DNA of 64,000 bases from Mycobacteriales bacterium (GTDB lineage Bacteria > Actinomycetota > Actinomycetes > Mycobacteriales > QHCE01). The DNA lies in the NCBI GenBank assembly GCA_013362805.1, contig JABFVL010000036.1:1-64000 (forward strand), written 5' to 3'. The translations under genes and the position numbers were made by a program. Under the pieces are notes generated by a model. The model worked only from the letters and a program-made list of their open reading frames with translations, made no database searches and was not told the origin of the DNA. This document shows positions 27,087 to 36,386 of the stretch, piece after piece (within the stretch, counting starts at the first letter, position 1; every line of letters begins with the position of its first letter).

Positions 27087-27134
27087 GCCGTCATCCTAAT
27101 CGCGAAACTAACACCATCTACGGCTCCTGGCCCC

Positions 27135-27494
27135 TCACCCTATGTGGAGCGTGGCGAGTCGAGCGTCAGGCGTTAGAGGATTACATAGCCCGCAAGTGCG
27201 CCGATGCGCGCGCATCCATTCACCTGCAGCAATGATGAGGCAATACCAGCTCACACGAAATCCAGGACTCGTCGTGGGCGAATAGGAACGATGGAACAAC
27301 GCACTACTCGAACCCAGAAAAACAAGCAAAACTCAGAGGCTGGTCCCCGCACCTGAAACAAGAAATTTATGACCTGCCGAACCCGAAAATTGTTCCCGAA
27401 CGGCGAAGCCGACACCGAACAACACCATGATGATGGAGCCTCAGAAAAAGCCCACTCCCAGACCGCTCCAAAATCTGATGGCATAGGCCCACAT
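27135..27494 (-). pseudogene. Possible decayed membrane protein gene with two TGA codons
   Basis: From the ATG at 27494 the frame runs through two in-frame TGA codons (27441-27443 and 27333-27335) that both fall in hydrophobic stretches where Trp would fit. The conceptual product has two hydrophobic segments. It could be a small membrane protein disabled by TGG to TGA changes, or chance. Otherwise this region upstream of the tRNA cluster is empty. Confidence 0.3.
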
Positions 27495-27531
27495 TAGATA
27501 GCCATAGGACTGTGACCTGCATGAATATTGG

Positions 27532-27603
27532 TGGACGATACTGGGATCGAACCAGTGACCTCTTCCGTGTCAGGGAAGCGCGCTACCGCTGCGCCAATCG
27601 TCC
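27532..27603 (-). tRNA. tRNA-Val (GAC)
   Basis: The reverse complement folds as a full cloverleaf: acceptor GGACGAT/ATCGTCC, anticodon loop CTGACAC with anticodon GAC, and T loop GGTTCGATCC. No CCA is encoded. First in transcription order after tRNA-Cys. Confidence 0.95.
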
Positions 27604-27614
27604 TAAGTCATGCG

Positions 27615-27685
27615 AGGTGGAGACGGGATTTGAACCCGTGTAGACGGCTTTGCAGGCCGTTGCCTCGCCTCTCGGCCACTCCACC
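27615..27685 (-). tRNA. tRNA-Cys (GCA)
   Basis: The minus strand folds with acceptor GGTGGAG/CTCCACC, anticodon loop CTGCAAA (anticodon GCA), and U73, the Cys identity base. It lies 11 nt from tRNA-Val and probably shares a transcript with it. Confidence 0.95.
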
Positions 27686-27767
27686 CTGTGGGGTTTGGGG
27701 CTTGGCCCCTAGAGATGCGCGAGGAAACTTGGTTCACGCGTTCCCTTACAAACTTGCCCTATCTCCG

Positions 27768-27839
27768 AGCGGACGACGGGATTCGAACCCGCGACCCTCA
27801 CCTTGGCAAGGTGATGCTCTACCACTGAGCCACGTCCGC
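27768..27839 (-). tRNA. tRNA-Gly (GCC)
   Basis: The minus strand folds with acceptor GCGGACG/CGTCCGC, anticodon loop TTGCCAA (anticodon GCC), and T loop GGTTCGAATCC. This is the upstream member of the Gly-Cys-Val cluster; the actinobacterial neighbourhood with an SsgA-like gene is familiar. Confidence 0.95.
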
Positions 27840-28003
27840 AGTTGCACTTTTGCCTCTGCGGTTTGGGCCGCTTGGCGGTGCGAGTAGAACTTTAGCGGAG
27901 TGGGCTACTCGGCTTCAAACCCACCCCCCGCACGCACCGCACGCTCGGCTTTTGCTCGATTTAACCGATGAGCGCAAGAGTTTTGCGCGCATCCGTATCT
28001 TCG

Positions 28004-28507
28004 CTAGCGGGCGTCGGCGTCCGGCTTACTCCACAAAATGCCAAGTTCGATTTCCATGTCGAAAAAGTCAGCCTCGGCACCCGCGGGCACGAGCGCGTAA
28101 CTGCGCGACAGAAAAAGCTCGACCGCGGAACGGGTGATCTCGAATAGCGCATATCCATCTGGTGAGGACAGCGCCATGCCGAGCGCCTGCTGGCTGCGTC
28201 CAGCCCACGGCCATACTTTGACGTCGCCCATGCCTGTCTGGCGGTAGAGCCCTTCGGTGAGCAGCTCACGCGAGAACGACCACGAAACGTCCGTCGCTCC
28301 TGGCGCATCGGAGTGAAACGTGATGTGAACCGCGTATGGATCGTTGGGCTTATACGCGAGCGACGCTTGAATGGGCGTCGCGTTTTCTTCAGGCACAACT
28401 AGCCGTAGCTCAAGCGGTACCTGTACCCCTGTTGGCCGGCAGTTCATCATCGAGAACCTCAATTCCGTGATCGTTGCGGCGGATATGGCCCTCTCCATAG
28501 GTGTCAT
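28004..28507 (-). CDS. SsgA-family sporulation/cell-division regulator
   Basis: SsgA-like protein of 167 residues: 'PLELRLVVPEE', 'YKPNDPYAVHITFH', 'DVSWSFSRELLTEGLYRQTGMGDVKVWPW', then 'ALFEITRSAVELFLSRSYALVPAGAE' and an acidic C terminus. SALPs localise the division machinery during sporulation in filamentous actinomycetes (SsgB recruits FtsZ); the compact form and position suggest an SsgB-like member. Starts at 28507 or 28498 are both possible after GGGGGG. The presence of the gene indicates a sporulating or mycelial lifestyle. Confidence 0.88.
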   Translation of the reverse strand: MTPMERAISAATITELRFSMMNCRPTGVQVPLELRLVVPEENATPIQASLAYKPNDPYAVHITFHSDAPGATDVSWSFSRELLTEGLYRQTGMGDVKVWPWAGRSQQALGMALSSPDGYALFEITRSAVELFLSRSYALVPAGAEADFFDMEIELGILWSKPDADAR

Positions 28508-28812
28508 ACCCCCCAAGGCCAACGACTCAAACCCCGGTTAGTAGCGGGTTGCGAACGAGGATTACAACACGGTAATTCACTTAGTTCGCTTATGTAGCAA
28601 CGGTTGTACCGGATTATTGAGCACAATATGGCACATATTCAGCGACAGGAAATGACTATTGTGATCAAAGTGTTGCCATTTTCGTCTGAAAGCGCCCACA
28701 CGTCCTTTAATCTCTTATCCGCCCCGTCGAAAACACCCCTTAGCGGGCACCCGATACGGTGGGGCGAAGCAAAGAAACCTCATTAACGCGGAGTCCCGCA
28801 GTAAGGCAGGTC

Positions 28813-29316
28813 ATGAACGCCACGGATCTCACCGCAGAATCTGGGCGGCAGCCTGCCCCACCGGTCTCACCAGCTCCCAAACAGCGGCATCACATTCCCG
28901 ACGCATTCGACCGCACCCACGACGACGACACCGTTTTGGAAGTAGTCGCTGACAGACTCGGGTTTCTAGACCGCATCCGGGCACACCCAATCCTGGGCTG
29001 GATGTATCGGGCAGGCGTCGCCGTCGTTGGCGGAGCGGTGGTGCTCGCGGGTCTCGTTTTGATCCCGGCGCCCGGGCCGGGCTGGCTCATCGTGTTCGCG
29101 GGCCTAGGCATTCTCGCCACCGAATTCGCCTGGGCACAGCGCCTACTTCAATATGCCAAAGCCAAGGTCTCGCTCTGGACCAACTGGATCATGGCTAAGC
29201 CACTGTGGATACGCGGCGTGATTGGGCTCGGCGGCTCCGCCGCCCTCAGCGGATTCTTCCTCTATACCTTGTATCTCAGCGGCTGGCGTGGCGTGCCATT
29301 CAGCTGGCTCAGCTAA
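28813..29316 (+). CDS. PGPGW/TIGR02611-type membrane protein
   Basis: Membrane protein of 167 residues. After a charged N-terminal tail there are two close helices with the signature 'LIPAPGPGWLIVFAGLGILATEFAWAQRLL' (the PGPGW motif) and a third hydrophobic segment near the C terminus. Family members are common next to SsgA-like genes in actinomycetes, and this pair fits that pattern. The ATG at 28813 has AAGGCAGG; no function is established. Confidence 0.87.
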   Translation: MNATDLTAESGRQPAPPVSPAPKQRHHIPDAFDRTHDDDTVLEVVADRLGFLDRIRAHPILGWMYRAGVAVVGGAVVLAGLVLIPAPGPGWLIVFAGLGILATEFAWAQRLLQYAKAKVSLWTNWIMAKPLWIRGVIGLGGSAALSGFFLYTLYLSGWRGVPFSWLS

Positions 29317-29384
29317 GACCACCCGGCCTGCTCACCCAAAGAAGCGGTTCCGGTATGGTGTTCCCATTCCCGCACGGAACTCGC

Positions 29385-29456
29385 GGGCGATTGGCGCAGT
29401 GGTAGCGCGCTTCGTTCACACCGAAGAGGTCACTGGTTCGAACCCAGTATCGCCCA
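29385..29456 (+). tRNA. tRNA-Val (CAC)
   Basis: Full cloverleaf on the plus strand: acceptor GGGCGAT/ATCGCCC, anticodon loop TTCACAC (anticodon CAC), T loop GGTTCGAACCC. The CCA end is encoded (29457-29459), unlike in the nearby Val-GAC gene. Confidence 0.95.
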
Positions 29457-29724
29457 CCAGAAAAAACTTTCTTGAACTCCAATCTAGGAACCGACTACCC
29501 GGCGGGCACACCTTTTCACTATTCAGTGAGAGCGGAGATTCTCTGAGCCTGAGACTCAGGTTCTCTCCTCGGGGTTGGGCGTTTAACTCATAGGTTTCGT
29601 GTCAATCAGGTTGTGGAGCTCTGCCGCATGCGCGGGAACCGCAAACCGAGCCGTCCCCACTCCTGGAGATCCGGCTCGATAAGCAGGGCATCATTACAAA
29701 TCCGCATTAGCGTTATCAATACGG

Positions 29725-31842
29725 TTAATTGCGCCGTTTCTTCGATTTAGCGATCACATTCACCCTCAGAGCGGACGCAATTTCCTGGCGCTGCACTGAG
29801 ACATTCTGACCGGCTGCCTCAACGGCATCAAGTAAAGCGAAGAGGCTATCTCCTCGCGTCTGCAGGGCTGTTGCCGAGGACTGTCCGAGCAAATGAACAG
29901 AACGTTGTACCGCCTCGTTAACAACAGCACCGTTGGCCGCCACCACGGTCGCGTAATTCGGGGCGCCCTGCCATTTGTTGAGCGCCGCTGTTAGGGCTTC
30001 TTCCTGGGTCATTGTTTTACCCCCTGCCCGGTGCGTCGTACTCGCCAACGATTTGTAGCGACCGGCCGCCTGGGTACGTACTAAACCCAGTTGAGCTTCG
30101 GGCACCGGATGTTGCAATGTAGAAGCGGAAGCACTCACAGATGAGATCGCTTTTTGCGCCGTCTGTAGCCAAGCCGAGGTTTCTGGTGGCGGCTTAGGCG
30201 CGACGACATTCAACATAGTCATGTCAAAACCCAGCTTCGCTAATGTGCGGAACATAGCAATCCGAGCCGACGGTTGACTCGCGAAATCAAAAATTGCCTC
30301 GTAGACCGGCACGTCAGGGGAAAAGGGCGTTGCCAGGTTCTGAAAGTCGGCAACGGCCGCCATCCGCGCTTGTTCCCATGAGCCATCCTCTATATCGGAT
30401 TCCTCTGCGGCCCCGTCCAGAAGTCTTTTGGCAATCGCGGGGTCCGCGGCAAGCCGACGCATGTCCTCGGCGCGGTCACCCCTGGCCGTGAGCTGGTTGA
30501 GCGTACGTCGACGCGTGGGTGTGGTCGCGATGGCGTACAGGTCCGGGCTCACTGGAATGAACAGCGGCACGACACCCTCTGGTGCCGGTATGCCTGGTGT
30601 GGCCACCACTGGCGGAAGCGTCGCGGCGAGTTCCGCGAACATTGTTGCGAACTCTTTTGGGGTTAGCCCTTCTAGTTCCGGCTCCGGCTTCTCTGCGACG
30701 AGCGGGGCGGGTTGTTGAGCCCTGACCGCATCTTGACGAGCCTTTCGTGCGCTTCGTGGTTCACGGCGAGCGCCTCCCTTTGGTTCCCGCGTAAGTGTAA
30801 TCGGCGCGGTGTTTCTGGGGCCGGCGGTCGCTATTTGTGCGGCTACCCTGGTCTCCTCGTCAAAGGCTTCGGCTCGGGCCGCATCGGTGATGCCATGGCT
30901 AGGGTTCCAGGCTAGGTCGACGAACGGAGCAGACTTGGCCCAAGGGGTCGTCTCAGGCCAGGTAGCGGCACCAAGAATTGGCCATTCATATGGAAGCAAT
31001 TTGATCGCATGGTTCAGAGCCGCGTGGGGTGCTGTCAGCGTCGGATTGTGTCGTTCAGCCTGATCAGTGAAGGCAACAGCGGGTGCCGCCATTTTCCTGC
31101 CGGTGGAAAATCTACGGCTAGCAGCGAAGGCAGAGTCGAGCAGTTCTTCGGCAAGGCCGTTATCTCGATCAACGTGAGCTACGTCGAAAGCGGCCCCCAG
31201 GCTCTCAAAGAGCAAGGTCGGATCGGGCGGGAGACCCTCTGCCCTATAGTCCAAAACTGCTTTGGTTAATAGATCTTCCGCGAACTCGGCTGAGTTTGTG
31301 GCTTTGGTCGGATCGACAGCACGCATACGGTCCAACAGGGGCTTGTTCAGCTGCAACTCTTCTGAAGAAAGTGTTTGCTGTCCGCCATATATGTACTCGA
31401 CAGCTTCTCTGCGGAGGGCGCGCTGTTCCTGAGGGGTGGCAAGCAGATAGGGATCGGTGACAGCACTAGCGATCCAGCCGGAAATTTCATTTTCATCTGT
31501 CTCAACGCCTTTATGAAATAGACGTTCGCCGATCATGATCTCGCGCTGAGTCACCGAGGCGGGCCCAGTTAGTTGTAAGCCATAAATGAACTCATCTGGG
31601 TGGGGAGCTGGATTCGGTGGAAGTACCGCTAGACGTCGTTTGTTCTCTTCTCGAATCTCCCGGCCGATCGCGCGCAGCACAGGCGGCATTGGTACCGGCT
31701 GTGACAGTCGAAATGGCACCAGTTCGGGGACGCGAGTGAAGCCCAAACCGCTCCATGAGGGATGCGCGTATTGCGCTTCGTCCGTCGCCTTCGGATACTT
31801 GAACACAGGCACGAAGAGTCTAGGGTTCTTCTTTTTAGCCAT
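29725..31842 (-). CDS. Large hypothetical protein (705 aa)
   Basis: I do not recognise this protein. It is soluble, largely helical with an Ala/Pro/Arg-rich linker near residues 330-400 and a very basic C-terminal end (KSKKRRN). The ATG at 31842 follows GGGAG. A central stretch (about 280-350, 'PHAALNHAIKLL', 'W.KSAPFVDLAW', 'GITDAARAE') faintly resembles the 'AWRAAVHHEV' and 'KS.GYF..P' blocks of the two paralogues at the left edge; this resemblance is by eye only and may be chance. It is monocistronic, with VOC and egtD genes on the other strand. Confidence 0.65.
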   Translation of the reverse strand: MAKKKNPRLFVPVFKYPKATDEAQYAHPSWSGLGFTRVPELVPFRLSQPVPMPPVLRAIGREIREENKRRLAVLPPNPAPHPDEFIYGLQLTGPASVTQREIMIGERLFHKGVETDENEISGWIASAVTDPYLLATPQEQRALRREAVEYIYGGQQTLSSEELQLNKPLLDRMRAVDPTKATNSAEFAEDLLTKAVLDYRAEGLPPDPTLLFESLGAAFDVAHVDRDNGLAEELLDSAFAASRRFSTGRKMAAPAVAFTDQAERHNPTLTAPHAALNHAIKLLPYEWPILGAATWPETTPWAKSAPFVDLAWNPSHGITDAARAEAFDEETRVAAQIATAGPRNTAPITLTREPKGGARREPRSARKARQDAVRAQQPAPLVAEKPEPELEGLTPKEFATMFAELAATLPPVVATPGIPAPEGVVPLFIPVSPDLYAIATTPTRRRTLNQLTARGDRAEDMRRLAADPAIAKRLLDGAAEESDIEDGSWEQARMAAVADFQNLATPFSPDVPVYEAIFDFASQPSARIAMFRTLAKLGFDMTMLNVVAPKPPPETSAWLQTAQKAISSVSASASTLQHPVPEAQLGLVRTQAAGRYKSLASTTHRAGGKTMTQEEALTAALNKWQGAPNYATVVAANGAVVNEAVQRSVHLLGQSSATALQTRGDSLFALLDAVEAAGQNVSVQRQEIASALRVNVIAKSKKRRN

Positions 31843-32119
31843 GATTACTCCCGATTGGATACTCTGAGTTCAAGGCTATCGAAGAAGTTTTTCGCTATCA
31901 GCGATATCCGATACCTGTGCGGCTTTTCGCCGTGGCTAAATCCCGGCATTGAAACCGAACCTGTACAAGAGTCGGGCAATAGACACCCTCGCATCCAACG
32001 GTATCTCCACATGGGTGCTTGCGTCACATACCTCCACGCAGGTGAGAAACTTGATTTGCGCGGAATAGCTGCGAGCACTCAAAGAAGCGGACTCCGGGCC
32101 TGAGACATATTCTCGGGGC

Positions 32120-32560
32120 ATGACAATTCAGCGCATGGACAACGTCGGCATCGTTGTCGACGATCTTGACGCGGCAATTGCTTTTTTCACCGCACTGGGC
32201 ATGGAGCTAGAAGGCCGTATGGCGATCGAAGGAAACTGGGCGGGAAGGGTGGTGGGGCTCGAGAACATGCGCAGCGAGATCGCGATGATGCGTATCCCAA
32301 ACGCTTCTGGCCGACTCGAACTCGCCCGGTATCACCACCCGGAAGCGATCGGGTCAGCGCCAGAGAACATCGCCCCAAACACGCTGGGTTTGCACCGGGT
32401 GATGTTCGCCGTCGACGACATCGAGGACACTCTGACTCGCCTGCGCGCGCATGGTGCTCAACTTGTTGGCGAAGTGACGCGTTTTGAGGACAGCTACCTG
32501 CTGTGCTATCTGCGCGGGCCGAGCGGAATCATCCTCGCTCTGGCTCAGCAGCTGAGCTAA
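32120..32560 (+). CDS. VOC-family (glyoxalase/bleomycin-resistance fold) protein
   Basis: Protein of 146 residues with two beta-alpha-beta-beta-beta repeats of the vicinal oxygen chelate fold ('MDNVGIVVDDLDAAIAFFTALGMELEG' and 'LHRVMFAVDDIEDTLTRLRAHGAQLVGE'). Possible metal ligands are His in 'GLHRVMF' and Glu in 'LELARYHHPEA'. It may be a lyase, dioxygenase or binding protein; substrate unknown. Cytosolic; ends about 150 nt before egtD, on the same strand. Confidence 0.88.
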   Translation: MTIQRMDNVGIVVDDLDAAIAFFTALGMELEGRMAIEGNWAGRVVGLENMRSEIAMMRIPNASGRLELARYHHPEAIGSAPENIAPNTLGLHRVMFAVDDIEDTLTRLRAHGAQLVGEVTRFEDSYLLCYLRGPSGIILALAQQLS

Positions 32561-32712
32561 GGGCGCTGCCGCGACCTGCGGCCGCTAGCCCTTTCGCAGA
32601 ATGACCCCGTGAAGGATTGTCTTCCCTTCACAGAGGTGTTCAAATGGGCTCCCCAAAGATAGGAATGTCGGAAAATGATTTTCCGGTCGGTGTAATTGGA
32701 AAAGGACGACAT

Positions 32713-33678
32713 ATGTTTACGATCACTCGTCATTTGCCGATTAACGCAGCTACCACCGCGCTCAGAGAAGACGTCCTACAGGGATTGACCGCCGCGCAAA
32801 AATCGTTGCCACCAAAATGGTTTTACGACGCTCGAGGCAGCGAACTATTTGAGGAAATAACTCATCTTCCAGAGTATTACCCCACTAATGCTGAGCGAGA
32901 AATTCTCGCCGCTCACTCCACCGAAATCGCGGCGGCCATCGCGGTACATACCCTGGTGGAGTTGGGTTCGGGGTCCTCAGAAAAGACCCGATTATTGCTG
33001 ACGGCTCTGCGCGAAAACGGTAATCTTCGCCGCTACGTCCCGGTTGATGTAAGTGAATCGGCCTTACGTTCAGCCGCCACGGGCTTACTCAAAAACTATC
33101 AAAATCTAGCGATTCACGCGCTGGTCGCGGATTTCCAATCTGGTTTTGTGGTGCCGCCGACTGACGGGCCGATGATGCTTGCTTTCTTGGGCGGTACCAT
33201 CGGCAATTTCTTCCCCGATGAACGAGCCCATTTCTTGGCGTCAATTCGCGACATGTCACAGCCGGGCGATGCGCTTCTGCTAGGCACGGATCTTGTGAAG
33301 GATGAACAAACTCTTGTCGCCGCCTACAACGACGTCACGGGCGTGACGGCGGCATTCCACAAAAACCTGCTCTCGGTACTTAATCGGGAGCTCGCAGCCG
33401 ACTTTAACCCCGAGATGTTCGAGCATGTCGCACTGTGGAACGCGGAAAGCGAATGGATAGAGATGCGGCTACGCTCGCTCCGGCAACAAACCATCAACTT
33501 TCCCACGCTTGGACTATCCGTACCCTTCGCGCGAGACGAAGAGCTACGCACGGAGATTTCCGCCAAATTCCGCAAAGAAGGCATCCGTGCTGAACTCGCT
33601 GCAGCTGGCTACACATTGAAATATTGGTGGACTGACGTCGCCGAGCGTTATGCGCTTTCGCTATCTGTCGTCGGCTAA
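32713..33678 (+). CDS. egtD: L-histidine N-alpha-methyltransferase EgtD
   Basis: Enzyme of 321 residues, S-adenosylmethionine-dependent, which trimethylates histidine to hercynine in ergothioneine synthesis. It is recognised by the family's 'SLPPKWFYDARGSELFEEITHLPEYYPT' N terminus, 'LVELGSGSSEKTR' (SAM loop), 'FLGGTIGNF' and 'LLLGTDLVKD', 'GVTAAFHKNLLSVLNRELAADF' and the closing 'WWTDVAERYALSL'. The ATG at 32713 follows AAAGGA; a longer in-frame start exists but lacks family-like sequence. No egtA, egtB, egtC or egtE gene flanks it. Its end overlaps the convergent MFS gene by 18 nt. Confidence 0.93.
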   Translation: MFTITRHLPINAATTALREDVLQGLTAAQKSLPPKWFYDARGSELFEEITHLPEYYPTNAEREILAAHSTEIAAAIAVHTLVELGSGSSEKTRLLLTALRENGNLRRYVPVDVSESALRSAATGLLKNYQNLAIHALVADFQSGFVVPPTDGPMMLAFLGGTIGNFFPDERAHFLASIRDMSQPGDALLLGTDLVKDEQTLVAAYNDVTGVTAAFHKNLLSVLNRELAADFNPEMFEHVALWNAESEWIEMRLRSLRQQTINFPTLGLSVPFARDEELRTEISAKFRKEGIRAELAAAGYTLKYWWTDVAERYALSLSVVG

Positions 33679-35070
33679 TTTCACGCTGATGGTGCACCAA
33701 GCCAAGATCGCCCCCAGCACCAACAGCGCGGCGCTGATCCACAAAGCGAGCTGAAAACTGTCGTGGAAGGCCGCCGGTTGCCGATATTCATCGCTGGAAA
33801 GCCCCGACAAAAGCGGAAGGGCCGCCACCGCGAGCAAACCCGCAGTGCGGGCGGCCGCGTTGTTAATACCTGAGGCGATACCGGCGTGCCGATCCTCCAC
33901 AGCGGCCAGCACAGCCGTGGTCAGCGGCGCGACCGTAATCGCCAACCCCACACCAAATACAGATACACCAGGCAGAACGTCTAGGAGGTACGTGGCCTGG
34001 GCGTCGATGCGCGTCAACATCACCACTCCCATGGCGCAGATCGCCGGGCCTATCGTCATAGGAATTCGGGGCCCAATTTTCGCGGCCCACCGCCCGGCGG
34101 GTTCCGACAGCAACAGCATCATCGCAGTTACTGGCAGCAGTGCCGAACCAGCTTTTAGCGCGGAAAAGCCGACAACAAGCTGGAGGTCGAGCACAAGAAA
34201 AAAGAACATCCCGCTCAACGCGGCATAAACGGCGAGGGTCACGAGATTTGCCCCGGTGAATTGTCGAGAGGCGAAGATGAACGGCGGAAGCATGGGCGTT
34301 CGCAGTGTTCGTTCCGCGATTACGAAAGCCACCAAGGCGAAGATGCCAAGCAGGGCCGGCAGCAAAATAGGCGTTCCCGGTTCGGCCGCGGCGATGAGCG
34401 CGTAGCTCACTCCCGCGAGTCCGACGGCGGCCAGCACGGAACCCACGTAGTCAAATGTGCCACTAGCTGTACTTTCTCGCCGTTCTGGAACGTGGAACAC
34501 CGCCAGCGCGATCACCAAAACAGCGAGCGGCACATTGAGAATAAAGACCCAGCGCCAGCTCCCCGCGTCCACCAGCCAACCGCCCACAATCGGACCGAGC
34601 GCACTGGCGATTCCGCTCAGTCCAGACCACAGGCCGATCGCCCGAGCGCGCTCGGCGGGAGCGAAAGATCCTTGCAGGAGCGCCAACGAACTCGGGGTAA
34701 GCAGCGCCCCGCCGATGCCCTGCAGAATTCGAGCACCGATCAGGAGCTCAACGTTGGGCGCGAGCCCACAAAGCAACGAGGCGAGAGCAAACCAGGCGGT
34801 GCCAATGATGAATAATCGGCGCCGACCAAACCTATCCCCGAGCGCGCCACCTAATAGGATCAAGGCCGCTAGGGCCAACGCATAGCCGTTTACGGTCCAC
34901 TGCAAACCGGCGAGCGAGGCGTTCGTACCCTCACCTATCGCAGGGAGCGCCACGTTAATCACGGTGGCGTCAAGAAACGCGATGCCGCTGCCGAGCACCG
35001 TTGCTAACAGCACGAAGCGCCCTCTGCGCTCTGACAGTCGCAGACCTTCTTGACCAGCCTGAACCACCAT
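33661..35070 (-). CDS. MFS drug exporter (DHA2/14-TMS type)
   Basis: Membrane transporter of 469 residues, with 'LDATVINVALPAIG' in helix 1, 'GGALGDRFGRRRLFIIG' after helix 2 and 'WSGLSGIASALGPIVGGWLVD' in the antiporter region. The ATG at 35070 follows GGAG; a GTG 72 nt upstream is also open. Its last 18 nt overlap the end of egtD on the other strand. There is no regulator next to it. The exported compound is unknown. Confidence 0.87.
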   Translation of the reverse strand: MVVQAGQEGLRLSERRGRFVLLATVLGSGIAFLDATVINVALPAIGEGTNASLAGLQWTVNGYALALAALILLGGALGDRFGRRRLFIIGTAWFALASLLCGLAPNVELLIGARILQGIGGALLTPSSLALLQGSFAPAERARAIGLWSGLSGIASALGPIVGGWLVDAGSWRWVFILNVPLAVLVIALAVFHVPERRESTASGTFDYVGSVLAAVGLAGVSYALIAAAEPGTPILLPALLGIFALVAFVIAERTLRTPMLPPFIFASRQFTGANLVTLAVYAALSGMFFFLVLDLQLVVGFSALKAGSALLPVTAMMLLLSEPAGRWAAKIGPRIPMTIGPAICAMGVVMLTRIDAQATYLLDVLPGVSVFGVGLAITVAPLTTAVLAAVEDRHAGIASGINNAAARTAGLLAVAALPLLSGLSSDEYRQPAAFHDSFQLALWISAALLVLGAILAWCTISVKLADDR

Positions 35071-35162
35071 GCCGGCTCCGCTTCGCGGGATAGTGAACAC
35101 CTTTTGCCTCACCGTATACCCGCCCATCGTAAGGCTGCTCACCTGTGAAGCGACTTCACCGC

Positions 35163-36386
35163 CTAGGGGTTTAGTTCTTCGGGGTGAAACGGCATCGTCA
35201 AAGTCGCAACCAGTCCCCCACCCTGCCTGGGCGCGATAACCACGTCGCCCTCATGTGCGTGAGCGATAGATCGCACGATCGACAGCCCCAGCCCAGCACC
35301 CTTTGACGCACGCGAGAGGTGGGTGTTAGCCCGATGAAATGGCTCAAAAAGAGTAGGCATCTGGTAGTCGGTTAGCTCAGGGCCAGAGTTCGACACCTGG
35401 ACCTCCACATGTTCGCCGTTTTTGACGCGGCTAGACACCTCGACCCAGCCATGTGAGGAGATGTTATGCCTGATCGCGTTCTCCAACAGATTGTGGATGA
35501 GCCGCTCGAGTAGCAAAGCATTGCCTAGCGTGGGCGTTTCCTCCATGGCTTCGACTCGCATCGTAATTTTTGCCTCGGTGGCCTCCATTGCGTTTTGCGC
35601 CATTACATGACAAATAATGTCGGCGAGATCGACGGGAGCACGATCAGCTAGCTCGTTTTCAGAACCCGCCAACAAGAGCAAGCCCGAAATCAACCGTTCG
35701 TGCCGAGAATTGATTTCCAGAAGATATTCGCCGAGTTGTTTGATGTCGTCACACGCCGTCTTGCGGTGCATTGCCACCTCTACCAGCGCCCGACCCAATG
35801 TCAATGGGGTGCGAAGTTCGTGGGAGGCGTTGGCCACAAACCGTCGTTGTCCTTCAAAGGAGCGATCCAGTCGCTCGACCATGGTGTCGAAGGTGTCGGC
35901 TAGCTCTTTCACCTCATCAGCCGGTCCGCGCAGAGCTATTCGTTCATGCAAACCCCGATCAGCGGCTGGTGCGCTCGCGATTCGTCGGGCCGTCGCGGTG
36001 ACTTGATGGAGCGGGGTGAGCACACGTCCAGTGATGAGCCAGCCAAAGCCCGCCGCCGCTCCGCCCACCAGGATCAGTGCGAGGCCACCTTGGGTAATGA
36101 AAAATTTGGTAGCCGCCGCGTCGAGCTCGCGTTGTCGAGCTTGCATCCAGCGTTCGGCTTCTTTTGCGGTGACATTGTCGGCGGCCTGAGAAAGTGGGTT
36201 GTCTCCCGCTTCCGTGTTCTTTCCCTTTGTGACCAACGTGGGGCCGGAACGATCCAACTGTTGGGTAAACAACACATAGGTAGTGGCAAGGAGCACCATT
36301 CCGGCGATAAGAAACAGCCCACCGTATACGAGCGTGAGCCGAGCACGTAGTGAGATCGGGCGAGCAAAGGTAAACCAACGTTTCAT
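35163..36386 (-). CDS. Sensor histidine kinase
   Basis: Membrane histidine kinase of 407 residues: transmembrane segments at about 18-40 and 100-120 flank a short extracytoplasmic loop, then HAMP, a dimerisation domain with His189 in 'ASHELRTPL', and an ATPase domain (N box 'LLENAIRHN', G box 'GLGLSIV'). The short sensory loop is typical for kinases sensing antimicrobial peptides or transporter state. It is coupled to the response regulator gene by a 4-nt overlap and opposes the lipoprotein-ABC operon at 37209, its likely target. Confidence 0.92.
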   Translation of the reverse strand: MKRWFTFARPISLRARLTLVYGGLFLIAGMVLLATTYVLFTQQLDRSGPTLVTKGKNTEAGDNPLSQAADNVTAKEAERWMQARQRELDAAATKFFITQGGLALILVGGAAAGFGWLITGRVLTPLHQVTATARRIASAPAADRGLHERIALRGPADEVKELADTFDTMVERLDRSFEGQRRFVANASHELRTPLTLGRALVEVAMHRKTACDDIKQLGEYLLEINSRHERLISGLLLLAGSENELADRAPVDLADIICHVMAQNAMEATEAKITMRVEAMEETPTLGNALLLERLIHNLLENAIRHNISSHGWVEVSSRVKNGEHVEVQVSNSGPELTDYQMPTLFEPFHRANTHLSRASKGAGLGLSIVRSIAHAHEGDVVIAPRQGGGLVATLTMPFHPEELNP

